Below, piece by piece: positions 21,142 through 30,677 of a stretch of 64,000 nucleotides of DNA. The stretch is taken from positions 1-64,000 of the forward strand of contig CAMDZW010000008.1 in assembly GCA_945911015.1 (NCBI GenBank). The letters run 5' to 3'. Position numbers and translations under genes: made by a program. Positions within the stretch are counted from its first letter, which is position 1; each line of letters starts with the position of its first letter. The stretch comes from an uncultured Propionibacteriaceae bacterium. Its GTDB lineage: Bacteria; Actinomycetota; Actinomycetes; Propionibacteriales; Propionibacteriaceae. A model generated the notes under the pieces. The model was given only the letters and a program-made list of their open reading frames with translations. It did no database searches and was not told where the DNA came from.

Positions 21142-22088
21142 TGCGCCATCTGCTCTCCGCCGCCGATCTGAGCGCCGACCAGGCGATCGCGATCCTGGAC
21201 CTGGCCGAGGAGATGGCCCAGATCCAGTCCAGACCGGTCAAGAAGCTCCCGGCCCTGCGGGGCCGCACCATCGTCAACCTCTTCTTCGAGGACTCGACCC
21301 GGACCCGCAGTTCCTTCGAACTCGCCGGCAAATGGTTGTCGGCCGACGTGATCAATGTCAGTGCCAAGGGATCGTCGGTCTCCAAGGGCGAGTCATTGCG
21401 CGACACGGTGCAGACCATCGATGCCATGGGGGTCGATGCGCTGGTCATCCGGCACCAGGCCTCCGGGGCCCCGCTGCAGACCACCCAGTGGGTCGACGCC
21501 CATGTCGTCAATGCCGGCGACGGCACCCACGAACATCCCACCCAGGCGTTGCTTGACGCCTTCACCATGCGCCGTCACTTCCGCACCCTCGGCGATGAGT
21601 CCTTCGCCGGCCGGAAGGTGGCGATCGTCGGCGACATCACCCATTCCCGCGTGGCGCGCAGCAATGTCGCCCTGCTCACCACACTGGGCGCCGAGGTCAC
21701 CCTGGTCGCACCGGCCACGCTGCAGCCCTCGGGTGTCACCAGCTGGCCGGTCCGGATCTCCCACGAGCTCGATGCGGTCCTCACCGACACCGACGTGGTG
21801 ATGATGTTGCGAGTCCAGAAGGAACGGATGGCCGGCGGCTATTTCCCGACTCCGCGGGAGTACACGGTCGGCTACGGCCTCACCCGTGACCGGCTCGCAC
21901 GGCTCGGCGACCATGTCGTGATCTGCCACCCCGGCCCGATGAACCGGGGCCTGGAGATCTCCGCCGATGCAGCAGACAGTGCCGCGTCTCGGGTGTTGGA
22001 GCAGGTCTCTGCCGGTGTGGCCGTACGGATGAGCGTGTTGTACCAACTGCTCGGCGGCGACGCCGGCACCACGACAGGAGCGGCATGA
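21141..22088 (+). CDS. pyrB: Aspartate carbamoyltransferase catalytic subunit
   Basis: [44 protein letters not shown]. Confidence 0.95.
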   Translation: MRHLLSAADLSADQAIAILDLAEEMAQIQSRPVKKLPALRGRTIVNLFFEDSTRTRSSFELAGKWLSADVINVSAKGSSVSKGESLRDTVQTIDAMGVDALVIRHQASGAPLQTTQWVDAHVVNAGDGTHEHPTQALLDAFTMRRHFRTLGDESFAGRKVAIVGDITHSRVARSNVALLTTLGAEVTLVAPATLQPSGVTSWPVRISHELDAVLTDTDVVMMLRVQKERMAGGYFPTPREYTVGYGLTRDRLARLGDHVVICHPGPMNRGLEISADAADSAASRVLEQVSAGVAVRMSVLYQLLGGDAGTTTGAA

Positions 22089-23374
22089 GCAACCAGACCC
22101 CGACCAGCCCTGCGGTTCTGATCCTTGGCGTCCAGTTGGCCGACGGCACCCGGACCGATCTGCTCATCGACGGGCCCACCCTGGCCGACCCGGCTGGGGC
22201 AGGCCCTGATGTCGTACGGATCGATGGGGCAGAGCTGATCGCGCTGCCCGGTCTGGTCGACCTGCACACCCATCTGCGTGAACCGGGCCGCGAGGACGCC
22301 GAGACAATCGCCACCGGCACCAGGGCTGCTGCGGCCGGTGGGTACACCGCAGTGTTCGCGATGGCCAACACCTCTCCGGTGACCGACACCGCTGAGGCGG
22401 CTGAGCACATCGCGACCGTAGCCGGGCGGGAGGCGGTCTCCCAGGTCGTCCCGATCGGTGCGGTCTCCAAGGGGCTCGACGGCATCGAGCTGGCCGAACT
22501 GGGGCTGATGGCCCGGTCCGCGGCCGGGGTGCGCGTGTTCTCCGATGACGGCAAGTGTGTCGCCGATGCGCGGCTGATGAGGCGGGCCCTGGAGTACGTT
22601 CGAGGTTTTGACGGGGTCATTGCCCAGCATGCCCAGGACCCCCGGCTGGCCGGCCAGGATGCCTGCTGCCATGAGGGTCCGGTGTCGGGCTCGCTGGGTC
22701 TACCGGGTTGGCCCGGGGTCGCGGAGTCGTCGATCGTGGCCCGTGACGTCCAGCTCGCCCAGCACACCGGTTCCCGACTGCATGTGTGCCATGTGTCGAC
22801 CGCTGAGACCGTTGAGGTGCTGCGCTGGGCCAAGGCACGCGGTGTCGATGTGACCGCCGAGGTCACCCCCCACCACCTGCTGCTCACCGTGGACGAGCTC
22901 CTCGGCTATGACCCGACCTACAAGGTCAACCCGCCACTGCGGCCTGCCGAGGACGTGGCAGCCGTGCGCGACGGGTTGGCTGACGGCACCATCGACATCG
23001 TCGCGACCGATCACGCCCCGCATGCCCGTCATGACAAGGAGCACGCCTTTGCCGATGCGGCCTTCGGCATGCTCGGTCTGGAGACCGCCCTGGGGGTCGT
23101 CATCGAGACGATGGTGACCCCGGGACGGATCGGCTGGGAGCGGGTCGCCGAGGCGATGTCTGTGCGGCCGGCCCAGATCGGGCAGTTGTCGAATCAGGGC
23201 CAGCCGCTGACCGTCGGCTCCCCAGCGAACCTGGTGCTGCTGGATCCGAGCCGGCGACGCACGGTCGACCGCGACGCCTCAGCCTCGTTGTCGCGCAACA
23301 ATCCCTACCACGGAAGGGATCTGCCGGATCCTGTCGTCGGCACCTGGTGGCAGGGCCGGCGTACCCACGGCTGA
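22085..23374 (+). CDS. pyrC: Dihydroorotase
   Basis: [55 protein letters not shown]. Confidence 0.95.
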   Translation: MSNQTPTSPAVLILGVQLADGTRTDLLIDGPTLADPAGAGPDVVRIDGAELIALPGLVDLHTHLREPGREDAETIATGTRAAAAGGYTAVFAMANTSPVTDTAEAAEHIATVAGREAVSQVVPIGAVSKGLDGIELAELGLMARSAAGVRVFSDDGKCVADARLMRRALEYVRGFDGVIAQHAQDPRLAGQDACCHEGPVSGSLGLPGWPGVAESSIVARDVQLAQHTGSRLHVCHVSTAETVEVLRWAKARGVDVTAEVTPHHLLLTVDELLGYDPTYKVNPPLRPAEDVAAVRDGLADGTIDIVATDHAPHARHDKEHAFADAAFGMLGLETALGVVIETMVTPGRIGWERVAEAMSVRPAQIGQLSNQGQPLTVGSPANLVLLDPSRRRTVDRDASASLSRNNPYHGRDLPDPVVGTWWQGRRTHG

Positions 23375-23434
23375 GGTTTGCACGCGGCCTGCGAGCGAAG
23401 CCAGCACAGGTTCGTGCGGGTCAGCATGCGCACG

Positions 23435-23472
23435 TGTGGGCGAGCATTCCTCCGGAGGAGTGCGGTCCCACA
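23435..23472. terminator. Hairpin between convergent pyrC and mscS (bidirectional terminator candidate)
   Basis: TGTGGG-cga-GCATTCCTCC|GGAGGAGTGC-ggt-CCCACA. Confidence 0.55.
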
Positions 23473-23513
23473 TCGGGATGTGCTGGCCTCAGTTGCGGCG
23501 GTGCCGATCCTGT

Positions 23514-24152
23514 TCAGGCGGTGTCGACGATCTCTTCGGCGGGCGGTTCCGGCTTTCCGGGGCCGCCCTGGCTGTAGTTGGTGACGCGGAACAGCTCACC
23601 GTTGCGGACAGCGATGATCGTGCCGTCGTCGAGGCGGAGGCGGGTGATCCGTAGCCCGACCTCGATCACCTGACCGGTCGCTTCGCCGAAACCTTCCAGT
23701 CGGACCCAGTCACCGACGCCGAGCTGGTCCTCGATCAGCAGGAAGACTCCCGACACCAAGTCCTTGATGACGTTCTGCATGCCGAAGGAGATGGCCGCCA
23801 CGATCAGGGTGCCCCCGGCGACCAGCGAGGTGACATTGAAGTTGAGCTCGCTCAACACGATGGCCGTGACAATCACCACGATCAGTACGGTGACGCTGCT
23901 GGTGGCGAGGCTGGCCAGGGCACCGAGACGCTGGCCGCGGCGTTCGGCCGACCCCACATTCAGTCGGCGCAGCTGTTGGCTCCACACGCTGTCGCCGGAG
24001 GTGTGCAGACGTCTGGTTGCCGACCGCACGGTGCGGTTGATGACCCGCACGATGACCGCGCGGGCGACCAGCCCCACCACGATGATGAAGACAATGCGTA
24101 GCGGGGTCCACAGCACCGCATCCGCGACGCTGGTCGGGAACCAGCTGTCCAT
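23514..24152 (-). CDS. Small-conductance mechanosensitive channel (MscS family)
   Basis: VAGGTLIVAAISFGMQNVIKDLVSGVFLLIEDQLGVGDWVRLEGFGEATGQVIEVGLRITRLRLDDGTIIAVRNGEL. Confidence 0.9.
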   Translation of the reverse strand: MDSWFPTSVADAVLWTPLRIVFIIVVGLVARAVIVRVINRTVRSATRRLHTSGDSVWSQQLRRLNVGSAERRGQRLGALASLATSSVTVLIVVIVTAIVLSELNFNVTSLVAGGTLIVAAISFGMQNVIKDLVSGVFLLIEDQLGVGDWVRLEGFGEATGQVIEVGLRITRLRLDDGTIIAVRNGELFRVTNYSQGGPGKPEPPAEEIVDTA

Positions 24153-24165
24153 CGGAGTCAAGTGG

Positions 24166-24597
24166 TCAGCCCTCGACCAGAGTTGCGTCCAAGGTGATCT
24201 CGACCCCGGCCAGGGCCTGCGAGACCGGACAGCCCTGCTTGGCCTCCTCAGCGGCGGTGGCGAAGTCTTCGGCCGACATCCCAGACACAGCGGCACGAAC
24301 CGTCAGCTTGATGCCAGTGATGCCCTGGCCCGGCTGGAAGGTGACATCGGCGGAGGTGTCGACCGTCGTCGGTGGGGTGCCGGCCTTGGCCAGGCCGTTC
24401 GACAGGGCCATCGAGAAGCAGGTCGAATGGGCGGCGGCGATCAGTTGCTCGGGGCTGGTGCGGCCATTGGGGTCCTCGGCCCGGGAAGGCCAGGTGACCG
24501 GGAAGGTGCCGATGCCGGATGAGGACAGCTCGACCTGGCCCTGCCCTTCCAGGAGCGAGCCTTCCCAATGGGCGTTGGCAGTACGGGTGGTGGCCAC
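24166..24597 (-). CDS. OsmC/Ohr family peroxiredoxin-like protein
   Basis: GRTSPEQLIAAAHSTCFSMALSNGLAKAG ... AKQGCPVSQAL (paired Cys). Confidence 0.88.
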   Translation of the reverse strand: MATTRTANAHWEGSLLEGQGQVELSSSGIGTFPVTWPSRAEDPNGRTSPEQLIAAAHSTCFSMALSNGLAKAGTPPTTVDTSADVTFQPGQGITGIKLTVRAAVSGMSAEDFATAAEEAKQGCPVSQALAGVEITLDATLVEG

Positions 24598-24690
24598 GAT
24601 GATCCTCCTGGGAGTCGAGAAGCCCGTACGGGAAGTACGGGAGCTGGGTCCCATCCTTGCAAAGGGGCCCGGATGGCACAATGGGCGGCG

Positions 24691-25140
24691 ATGTCGCAGC
24701 CACCAGCACCTGAGCAGGTCAGCTTCTTCGAGCTGATCGGCGGTCATGAGACCTTCCACCGGTTGGTCCACCGGTTCTACCTCGGAGTTGCATCGGATCC
24801 GGAGTTCCGAGCGATGTATCCCGAGGAGGATCTTGGTCCGGCCGAGGACCGACTGCGGTTGTTCCTCGAGCAGTACTGGGGCGGTCCCACCACCTACAAC
24901 GAACAACGTGGCCACCCGCGGCTGCGGATGCGCCACATGCCGTTCCACATCGACGAGGCTGCCCGGGACCGTTGGCTCCATCACATGGAGGTCGCGGTCG
25001 ACGAGCTCGACCTGGATCCGGCCCACCGCGAGATCCTGTGGGAGTACTTCACCCGGGTGGCGCACTTCCTGATCAACGCCCCCACCGAGGGGCAGGCGTC
25101 CCAGCCTGGTGGCATCACCATCACCCGACGCCCTGACTGA
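24691..25140 (+). CDS. Group II truncated hemoglobin
   Basis: FFELIGGHETFHRLVHRFYLGVASDPEFRAMYPEEDLGPAEDRLRLFLEQYWGGPTTYNEQRGHPRLRMRHMPFHI. Confidence 0.9.
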   Translation: MSQPPAPEQVSFFELIGGHETFHRLVHRFYLGVASDPEFRAMYPEEDLGPAEDRLRLFLEQYWGGPTTYNEQRGHPRLRMRHMPFHIDEAARDRWLHHMEVAVDELDLDPAHREILWEYFTRVAHFLINAPTEGQASQPGGITITRRPD

Positions 25141-25143
25141 TGC

Positions 25144-25935
25144 TCAGACCGGGATGGGGCGTGGTCTCCCCTGCCGGTCGGTGCAGACCACAACCGTGTC
25201 AGCCCGGGCAAAGACCGTGCCGGCTGCGGGGTCGACCATTTCGGCGGTGATGGTGGCCGACGTCCGACCGCGGGCTACGATCCCGATCCGGGTGGTGAAC
25301 GGCTCACGCCGGTACGGCATCGGCGCGCGATAGTGCATGTCTTGCCGGGCGACGACCCACATCCCGTCGTAATCGGCGAAGTCCTGGCTGAGGAAGTCGA
25401 TCCGCGCCTGCTGCGCGTACTCGAAGAACTCGACATTGTTGACATGTCCGTATGCATCCAGATCCGACCAACGGACCTGCAGCGAAACCTCTGCCGGGTT
25501 GACGAGGTCCGCCTTGGCCAGTTCGCGTAGCGGGTCGTGCGGGTCGAGATCAGCAGTGAGATGTGTGCGTTCGGCCTCGGTGAGCCGACGGATCCGGGCA
25601 GCGTCGAGATCGTACGGGGTGACAACGGTCCGAGCGCGGCCGACGAGCCGGTCATGATGGCTGAGCTCATAGCCGATGCTGAATCGGGCAGCACCCACCC
25701 GGTCGATCCACAGCTCGATCTGCAGCGGCTCGGCATCGGCCACCGTCGCTGCGAGATACTCGATCTGGTGGGAGACGACCACCACCCCGTCGTCAAGCAT
25801 CGGCGCCAAGGGGCCCGACAGCAGATAGTCAATGCGGGCTTCCTGGAGATGGTCAATCCAGGCCACATTGTTGACATGCCCCTGGGCATCCATGTCGCCC
25901 CACCGCATCGGGCACCGGTAGATGTGCTTGGTCAC
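25144..25935 (-). CDS. Acyl-CoA thioesterase, tandem hotdog fold
   Basis: Two 4HBT-like halves: MRWGDMDAQGHVNNVAWIDHLQEARIDYL and VRWSDLDAYGHVNNVEFFEYAQQARIDFL. Confidence 0.85.
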   Translation of the reverse strand: MTKHIYRCPMRWGDMDAQGHVNNVAWIDHLQEARIDYLLSGPLAPMLDDGVVVVSHQIEYLAATVADAEPLQIELWIDRVGAARFSIGYELSHHDRLVGRARTVVTPYDLDAARIRRLTEAERTHLTADLDPHDPLRELAKADLVNPAEVSLQVRWSDLDAYGHVNNVEFFEYAQQARIDFLSQDFADYDGMWVVARQDMHYRAPMPYRREPFTTRIGIVARGRTSATITAEMVDPAAGTVFARADTVVVCTDRQGRPRPIPV

Positions 25936-25986
25936 CCGGTGCAGTCTAGATCCAGCCACGGGAGGACTTCCTCAGCGTCTGCAGGC

Positions 25987-26032
25987 GTTGTTGACGTCGG
26001 CACCTGTTCGAACGGCGGCAGACGTCAACAAC
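25987..26032. promoter_or_regulatory. 46-bp nested palindrome in divergent intergenic region
   Basis: GTTGTTGACGTC-7nt-GTTCGAAC-7nt-GACGTCAACAAC; inner palindrome is exactly centred. Confidence 0.7.
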
Positions 26033-26095
26033 TGGTGCGAACGCGACACTCGTAGTCTCGGGTGTGAACCAGCTGAACCGATGAAGGAGACAGCG

Positions 26096-27496
26096 ATGAC
26101 CAACACCTGGGACGTAATCGTGATCGGAGGCGGCCCGGCCGGGGAAAATGTCGCCGACGGTGTCGTACGGGGCGGGCTCACCGCCGTCATCGTGGAGAGT
26201 GAACTGGTCGGCGGTGAGTGTTCCTACTGGGCCTGCATGCCGTCCAAGGCACTGCTCCGCTCCCCTGAGGCTCTGCGCGCCGCCCAGCACGTCGCGGGAG
26301 TCACCGGCGGCTCGTTGGACGTCGCTGCAGTGCTGGCCCGCCGTGACAGTTTCGCCTCGGACTGGACCGATCGTCGGCAGGTCGACTGGCTGGACTCGGC
26401 CGGTGTCGATCTCGTACGAGGACATGGCCGCCTCACCGCGGAACGGGAGGTCACCGTCACTACAGGCAACCAGACCCGCACACTCCATGCCCGCCGGGCG
26501 GTGGTGCTCAGCACCGGCACCCGAGCGAAGCTGCCGACGATCCCCGGTCTGGATGACGCGGCACCGTGGACCAGCCGAGAGGCCACCAGCGCTCAGGAGG
26601 TTCCCCGCTCGCTCGCGATCATCGGTGGCGGCGTGGTGGCGGCCGAGATGGCCTGCGCCCACGCCCAACTCGGCGCCCAGGTCACCGTTCTCGCCCGCAG
26701 TGGGCTGCTGACCTCGATGGAGCCGTTCGTCGGGGAGCTGGTGGCCGAAGGCCTGACCGGACTCGGGGTCGACGTCCGCACCGGAGCTAACCCGGTGCGA
26801 GTCGGGCGCGATGACGCCGGGGTCGTCATCGACCTCGACAACCAGGAGCAGGTCCGGGCAAGTGAGGTGTTGGTCGCGACCGGCCGTACCCCGAACAGTG
26901 ACCGCCTCGGGCTGGAAGTGCTCGGTCTGGCCCCCGACGGCCCGGTCGAGGCCGACGACACCCTGCTGGTGTCGGGCACCGATTGGCTCTACGCCGTCGG
27001 CGACATCAACGGCCGGGCGATGCTGACCCATCAGGGCAAGTACCAGGCCCGGATCGCTGGTGAGGCGATCGTCGCCCGGGCTGGCGGCAACGATCCCTCA
27101 GCGGCGCCCTGGTCCGACACGGCGGCAACCGCCGACCACAGTGCGGTTCCGCAGGTGGTCTTCACCTCCCCCGAGGTCGCATCAGTGGGCGCGACCCTCG
27201 CCGCTGCCCGGACCAAGGGCCTGCCCGTACGGGAGGTTGATCATGACCTGGGCGCGATCGCCGGGGCCAGCCTGTACGAGGACGGGTACCGGGGCCGGGC
27301 GAGATTGGTGGTCGACACTGACCGGGAGGTGATCGTGGGGGCAACCTTTGTCGGCCCCGGGGTCGCCGAGCTCGTCCATGCTGCCACGATCGCGATCGTC
27401 GGCGAGGTGCCGATGTCACGGTTGTGGCATGCGGTGCCCGCCTACCCGACGATCAGTGAGATCTGGCTCCGGCTGCTGGAGACCTACCGGCAGTGA
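26096..27496 (+). CDS. FAD-dependent pyridine nucleotide-disulfide oxidoreductase
   Basis: WDVIVIGGGPAGENVADG; GGECSYWACMPSKALL redox-active Cys pair; C-terminal dimerisation domain. Confidence 0.9.
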   Translation: MTNTWDVIVIGGGPAGENVADGVVRGGLTAVIVESELVGGECSYWACMPSKALLRSPEALRAAQHVAGVTGGSLDVAAVLARRDSFASDWTDRRQVDWLDSAGVDLVRGHGRLTAEREVTVTTGNQTRTLHARRAVVLSTGTRAKLPTIPGLDDAAPWTSREATSAQEVPRSLAIIGGGVVAAEMACAHAQLGAQVTVLARSGLLTSMEPFVGELVAEGLTGLGVDVRTGANPVRVGRDDAGVVIDLDNQEQVRASEVLVATGRTPNSDRLGLEVLGLAPDGPVEADDTLLVSGTDWLYAVGDINGRAMLTHQGKYQARIAGEAIVARAGGNDPSAAPWSDTAATADHSAVPQVVFTSPEVASVGATLAAARTKGLPVREVDHDLGAIAGASLYEDGYRGRARLVVDTDREVIVGATFVGPGVAELVHAATIAIVGEVPMSRLWHAVPAYPTISEIWLRLLETYRQ

Positions 27497-27506
27497 CTGT
27501 GCGGCG

Positions 27507-28238
27507 TCAGATCAGGCGATCCTTGTCAGACGCGCGTCGCCGAGCGCTCACGACCAATGCGGTCACGACAATCGCCTGCACCACAACGAGCACTGCGCCG
27601 GAGACGACATCGCTCCAACCCATCGCGAAGCCCGCTTGGAGAGTGCCGATCCCGCTGGCCACCGGGTAGAACAACGGCCACAGGATGGCCAGGTTGCGGA
27701 CGAAGGCGAAAACGATGCCGAAGCCAACCGCAAACAACCCAAAGCCGACCGCCGCCTCGATGGGCACCGCACCGATGTGCTGGAGAGTGAAACCCGCCCC
27801 GGTCAGCAGGATTGCAGGAAGCCAGCCGAAGGCACGTTCCCACCGCAAGAACAACCAGCCAAAGACAAACAAGGGTTCCCACAACACCAACAGGTTCGAC
27901 AACAGGTGCGGAACGACCGCGATGCCGAGCTCGTTGGCCAGAGCGATCAGTTGAAAGGCGGATCCAATGCCCATCACGGTCGAGACGATCAGCGAGATGA
28001 CCAGGAATCGGCGGCGGATGCCCAGGCCGGCCAGCCCCTCTCGTCGCAGGTGCAACACCGTCCAGCCCGGGATGACGGTGCCGATCACCACGATGCCGAT
28101 CAGGAGGATCCATTCGTTGATCACCGTTCCGGCCCAGTAACAGCCCCAGAAGGTCAGCAAGGTGATCAGTGCGACCACGGTGTCGGCACCTGGTCGCCAG
28201 GTCACGGCTGGTCGCCGTGGCCGAGAATCCTTCACCAT
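27507..28238 (-). CDS. CPBP-like intramembrane protein (degenerate protease motifs)
   Basis: LLVLWEPLFVFGWLFLRWER; ILLTGAGFTLQHIGA; multiple TM helices. Confidence 0.55.
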   Translation of the reverse strand: MVKDSRPRRPAVTWRPGADTVVALITLLTFWGCYWAGTVINEWILLIGIVVIGTVIPGWTVLHLRREGLAGLGIRRRFLVISLIVSTVMGIGSAFQLIALANELGIAVVPHLLSNLLVLWEPLFVFGWLFLRWERAFGWLPAILLTGAGFTLQHIGAVPIEAAVGFGLFAVGFGIVFAFVRNLAILWPLFYPVASGIGTLQAGFAMGWSDVVSGAVLVVVQAIVVTALVVSARRRASDKDRLI

Positions 28239-28250
28239 GCGGTTCCCATC

Positions 28251-28454
28251 TCAATCGCGGCGCATGAAGCTGCCGAGCACGGTCATCACGATCCCCACGG
28301 CCCCGGTGCCGAGCAGGATCAGGGTGCCGACGCCCACCCACAGCGGTGCGCCGTCGGGTCCGCCTGCGGTGTAGGCGGAGATGACCATCAACACGATGGC
28401 CAGCAGAACCGAGGCGATCAGGATGCGGCGTCCCCACCAGCTCACCTTGCTCAA
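28251..28454 (-). CDS. Small membrane protein
   Basis: 67 aa with two TM helices. Confidence 0.6.
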   Translation of the reverse strand: MSKVSWWGRRILIASVLLAIVLMVISAYTAGGPDGAPLWVGVGTLILLGTGAVGIVMTVLGSFMRRD

Positions 28455-28466
28455 CGGGTGTCTCCT

Positions 28467-29249
28467 TCAGTCGAGGCCTTCGTTGATCGCGGCAGTGACC
28501 GCGGCGACGGCCTGGTCGGTGCCAGTGACCGCGACATCGGATCCCCGGTTCCAGGTCCAGCGGGCCAGCTGTTGCGCGGTCCCGGTGACCGTACCTGACG
28601 GTGCCGCATCCGCTGCCGCCCGGGCGAGGCGCTGCCACGACTCCTGGTTGCCATCGGGGTCGACTCCAGTGACGGGGCCGAGGTCGACCAGCCAGCGGTG
28701 GCCGGTGTCGGTGGCCCGGAACTCCACCGTGGCAGCCGACTGCCAAGATGCCCAGTCCGGCAACCAGGCACGCATCACGTCGATGCAGTGATCGACGGCC
28801 AGCGTGGCGACCTCGTCACCGATCGGGGTGACCGGACCGCCAGCGGTGAGCTCGGCATCGATGCGGTGCATGGTCACCTCACAGACCTGCATCCGGCGAG
28901 TGAAGCCGACCGTCTGGTCCTGGGTCCACCAGGTCCAACGCGGTTCGGTGTCGGCCAAGCTGCTCAGCTGGGCGGCCAGCGCCGTGGTGGCCTGTTCACG
29001 GATCGCGAGTGCGTCTCCGATGGTGTCGGGACGCGGCGGCTTGGCCTCATCGATGCGAGCGACCTCCTCGTTGGTGAGGGCACCTTCGGCGAGGATCCCG
29101 CCCCAGAACAGGTGGACCTCGGTGAGGTGCCAGAGCAGGTCGGCGGCGGTCCAGTCCGGGCAGGTCGGCACCGGCGTGGCCGGATCGACCGCTGCCAGCA
29201 CGTCAGCGAACCGGTTCCCTTCATGGCGGATGACGGTGGATGCGTCCAT
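28467..29249 (-). CDS. Maleylpyruvate isomerase family mycothiol-dependent protein
   Basis: VPTCPDWTAADLLWHLTEVHLFWGGIL (DinB/MDMPI-like N-terminus). Confidence 0.82.
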   Translation of the reverse strand: MDASTVIRHEGNRFADVLAAVDPATPVPTCPDWTAADLLWHLTEVHLFWGGILAEGALTNEEVARIDEAKPPRPDTIGDALAIREQATTALAAQLSSLADTEPRWTWWTQDQTVGFTRRMQVCEVTMHRIDAELTAGGPVTPIGDEVATLAVDHCIDVMRAWLPDWASWQSAATVEFRATDTGHRWLVDLGPVTGVDPDGNQESWQRLARAAADAAPSGTVTGTAQQLARWTWNRGSDVAVTGTDQAVAAVTAAINEGLD

Positions 29250-29291
29250 GGGTTGACCCTACCCACCGGTGCCGCCCGGCGGGAGGGATTT

Positions 29292-30674
29292 CTACAACAG
29301 CTGCCGCAGTGCGCTGAGGCCACCTGACACGATGCCGGCCGTCCTGGCCTGAACCGCGACATTGCCCAGTGCGGTTGCCTCGACCGGTCCGGCGATGACC
29401 GGCAGCCCACTCGCCCGAGCGGTGAGTTCGCAGAGCAGAGTGTTCTGTGAGCCGCCACCGACGATGTGGACGACCTCGATCGACTGACCGGAGAGCTCGG
29501 CTGCTGCCGTCAACGTACGGGCATAGCTGCGCGCCAGGGAATCGAGGATGCAGCGGGTGATCGCTGCCGGACTCTCGGGGGCGACCGCGCCCGATGCCTC
29601 GACGGCTGCCTGGATCCTGGCCACCATGTCACCGGGTGCGATGAACGTCGGATCGTCGACATCGATCACCGGACCTCCCGCCGGGAGTGCGGCTGCCGAT
29701 CTCAGCAACCCGGCGAGATCGGTGTTCGCCCGGTCCCCGCTCTCCCACTCAGCGCGACACTGTTCCAGCAGCCACAGACCACCGACATTGCGCAGGTAGC
29801 GGATGGTGCAGTCGACACCGCCCTCGTTGGTGAAGTTCGCGGCCCGGCTGGCCTCGGTCAGTACCGGGGCGTCGAGCTCCTGCCCGACCAGGGACCAGGT
29901 GCCCGACGAGACATAGCCGAAGTTCTTCGTACGGGCAGGCACTCCGACGACGGCAGAGGCGGTGTCGTGGGAGCCGACCGCGATCACCGGCACCGCCGGC
30001 AGGCCGAGTCCTTCCTGGACGGTCCCGATGGTCTGGCCCGGCTCAACGATCCGGCCAAAGAGTGTCTGGTCGAGACCGATCGCGGACAGCGCCTCGCTCG
30101 ACCACTGCCGGGTGGTCGCGTCGAAGAGTCCGGTGGTGGAGGCATTGGTGGCCTCGGCCACCCGTTCACCGGTGAGGTGTTCGGCCAACAGGTCAGGCAG
30201 CAACAGGATTGCTGCGGCCCGCCCCAGACGCTCGGCAGGCTCGGCCGCCAGCTGGTAGATCGTGTTGAACGGCAGGTGTTGCAGTCCGCTGATCTGGTAG
30301 AGCCGTTGTGGGGACAGCGCTGCATGGACCCGGTCGATGACCGGTTCGGTGCGGGAGTCGCGGTAGCAGTAGGGCAGGCCGATCAGCGCCCCGGAGTCGT
30401 CGAGCAGACCGTAGTCCACCGCCCAGGTGTCGATGCCGATACTGCTCACCTCGGGCCAGCGGGCCACCAGCATCTGCAGCCCGCGGAGCGTCTCGGACCA
30501 CAGCGTGGGCAGGTCCCAGTGCAGGTGCCCGTCGAGGTCCACCGGTCCGTTGGCGAAACGGTGGACCTCAACGAGCTCGATCCCGGTGCCGTACTCCGGA
30601 TCATCGGTGAGGATCCCGGCCATCACCCGTCCACTGCTGGCACCGATGTCGACGGCGGCGAAGACCTCACTCAT
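29292..30674 (-). CDS. rhaB: Rhamnulokinase
   Basis: FAAVDIGASSGRVMAGIL...HRFANGPVDLDGHLHWDLPTLW...GIDTWAVDYGLLD; context with rhaI. Confidence 0.92.
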   Translation of the reverse strand: MSEVFAAVDIGASSGRVMAGILTDDPEYGTGIELVEVHRFANGPVDLDGHLHWDLPTLWSETLRGLQMLVARWPEVSSIGIDTWAVDYGLLDDSGALIGLPYCYRDSRTEPVIDRVHAALSPQRLYQISGLQHLPFNTIYQLAAEPAERLGRAAAILLLPDLLAEHLTGERVAEATNASTTGLFDATTRQWSSEALSAIGLDQTLFGRIVEPGQTIGTVQEGLGLPAVPVIAVGSHDTASAVVGVPARTKNFGYVSSGTWSLVGQELDAPVLTEASRAANFTNEGGVDCTIRYLRNVGGLWLLEQCRAEWESGDRANTDLAGLLRSAAALPAGGPVIDVDDPTFIAPGDMVARIQAAVEASGAVAPESPAAITRCILDSLARSYARTLTAAAELSGQSIEVVHIVGGGSQNTLLCELTARASGLPVIAGPVEATALGNVAVQARTAGIVSGGLSALRQLL

Positions 30675-30677
30675 GGC

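Noticed and set aside
25987-26032. Insertion-sequence remnant (inverted repeats)
   Set aside because: Arms enclose only 22 bp with a centred palindrome and no transposase remnant; better fits an operator or hairpin.
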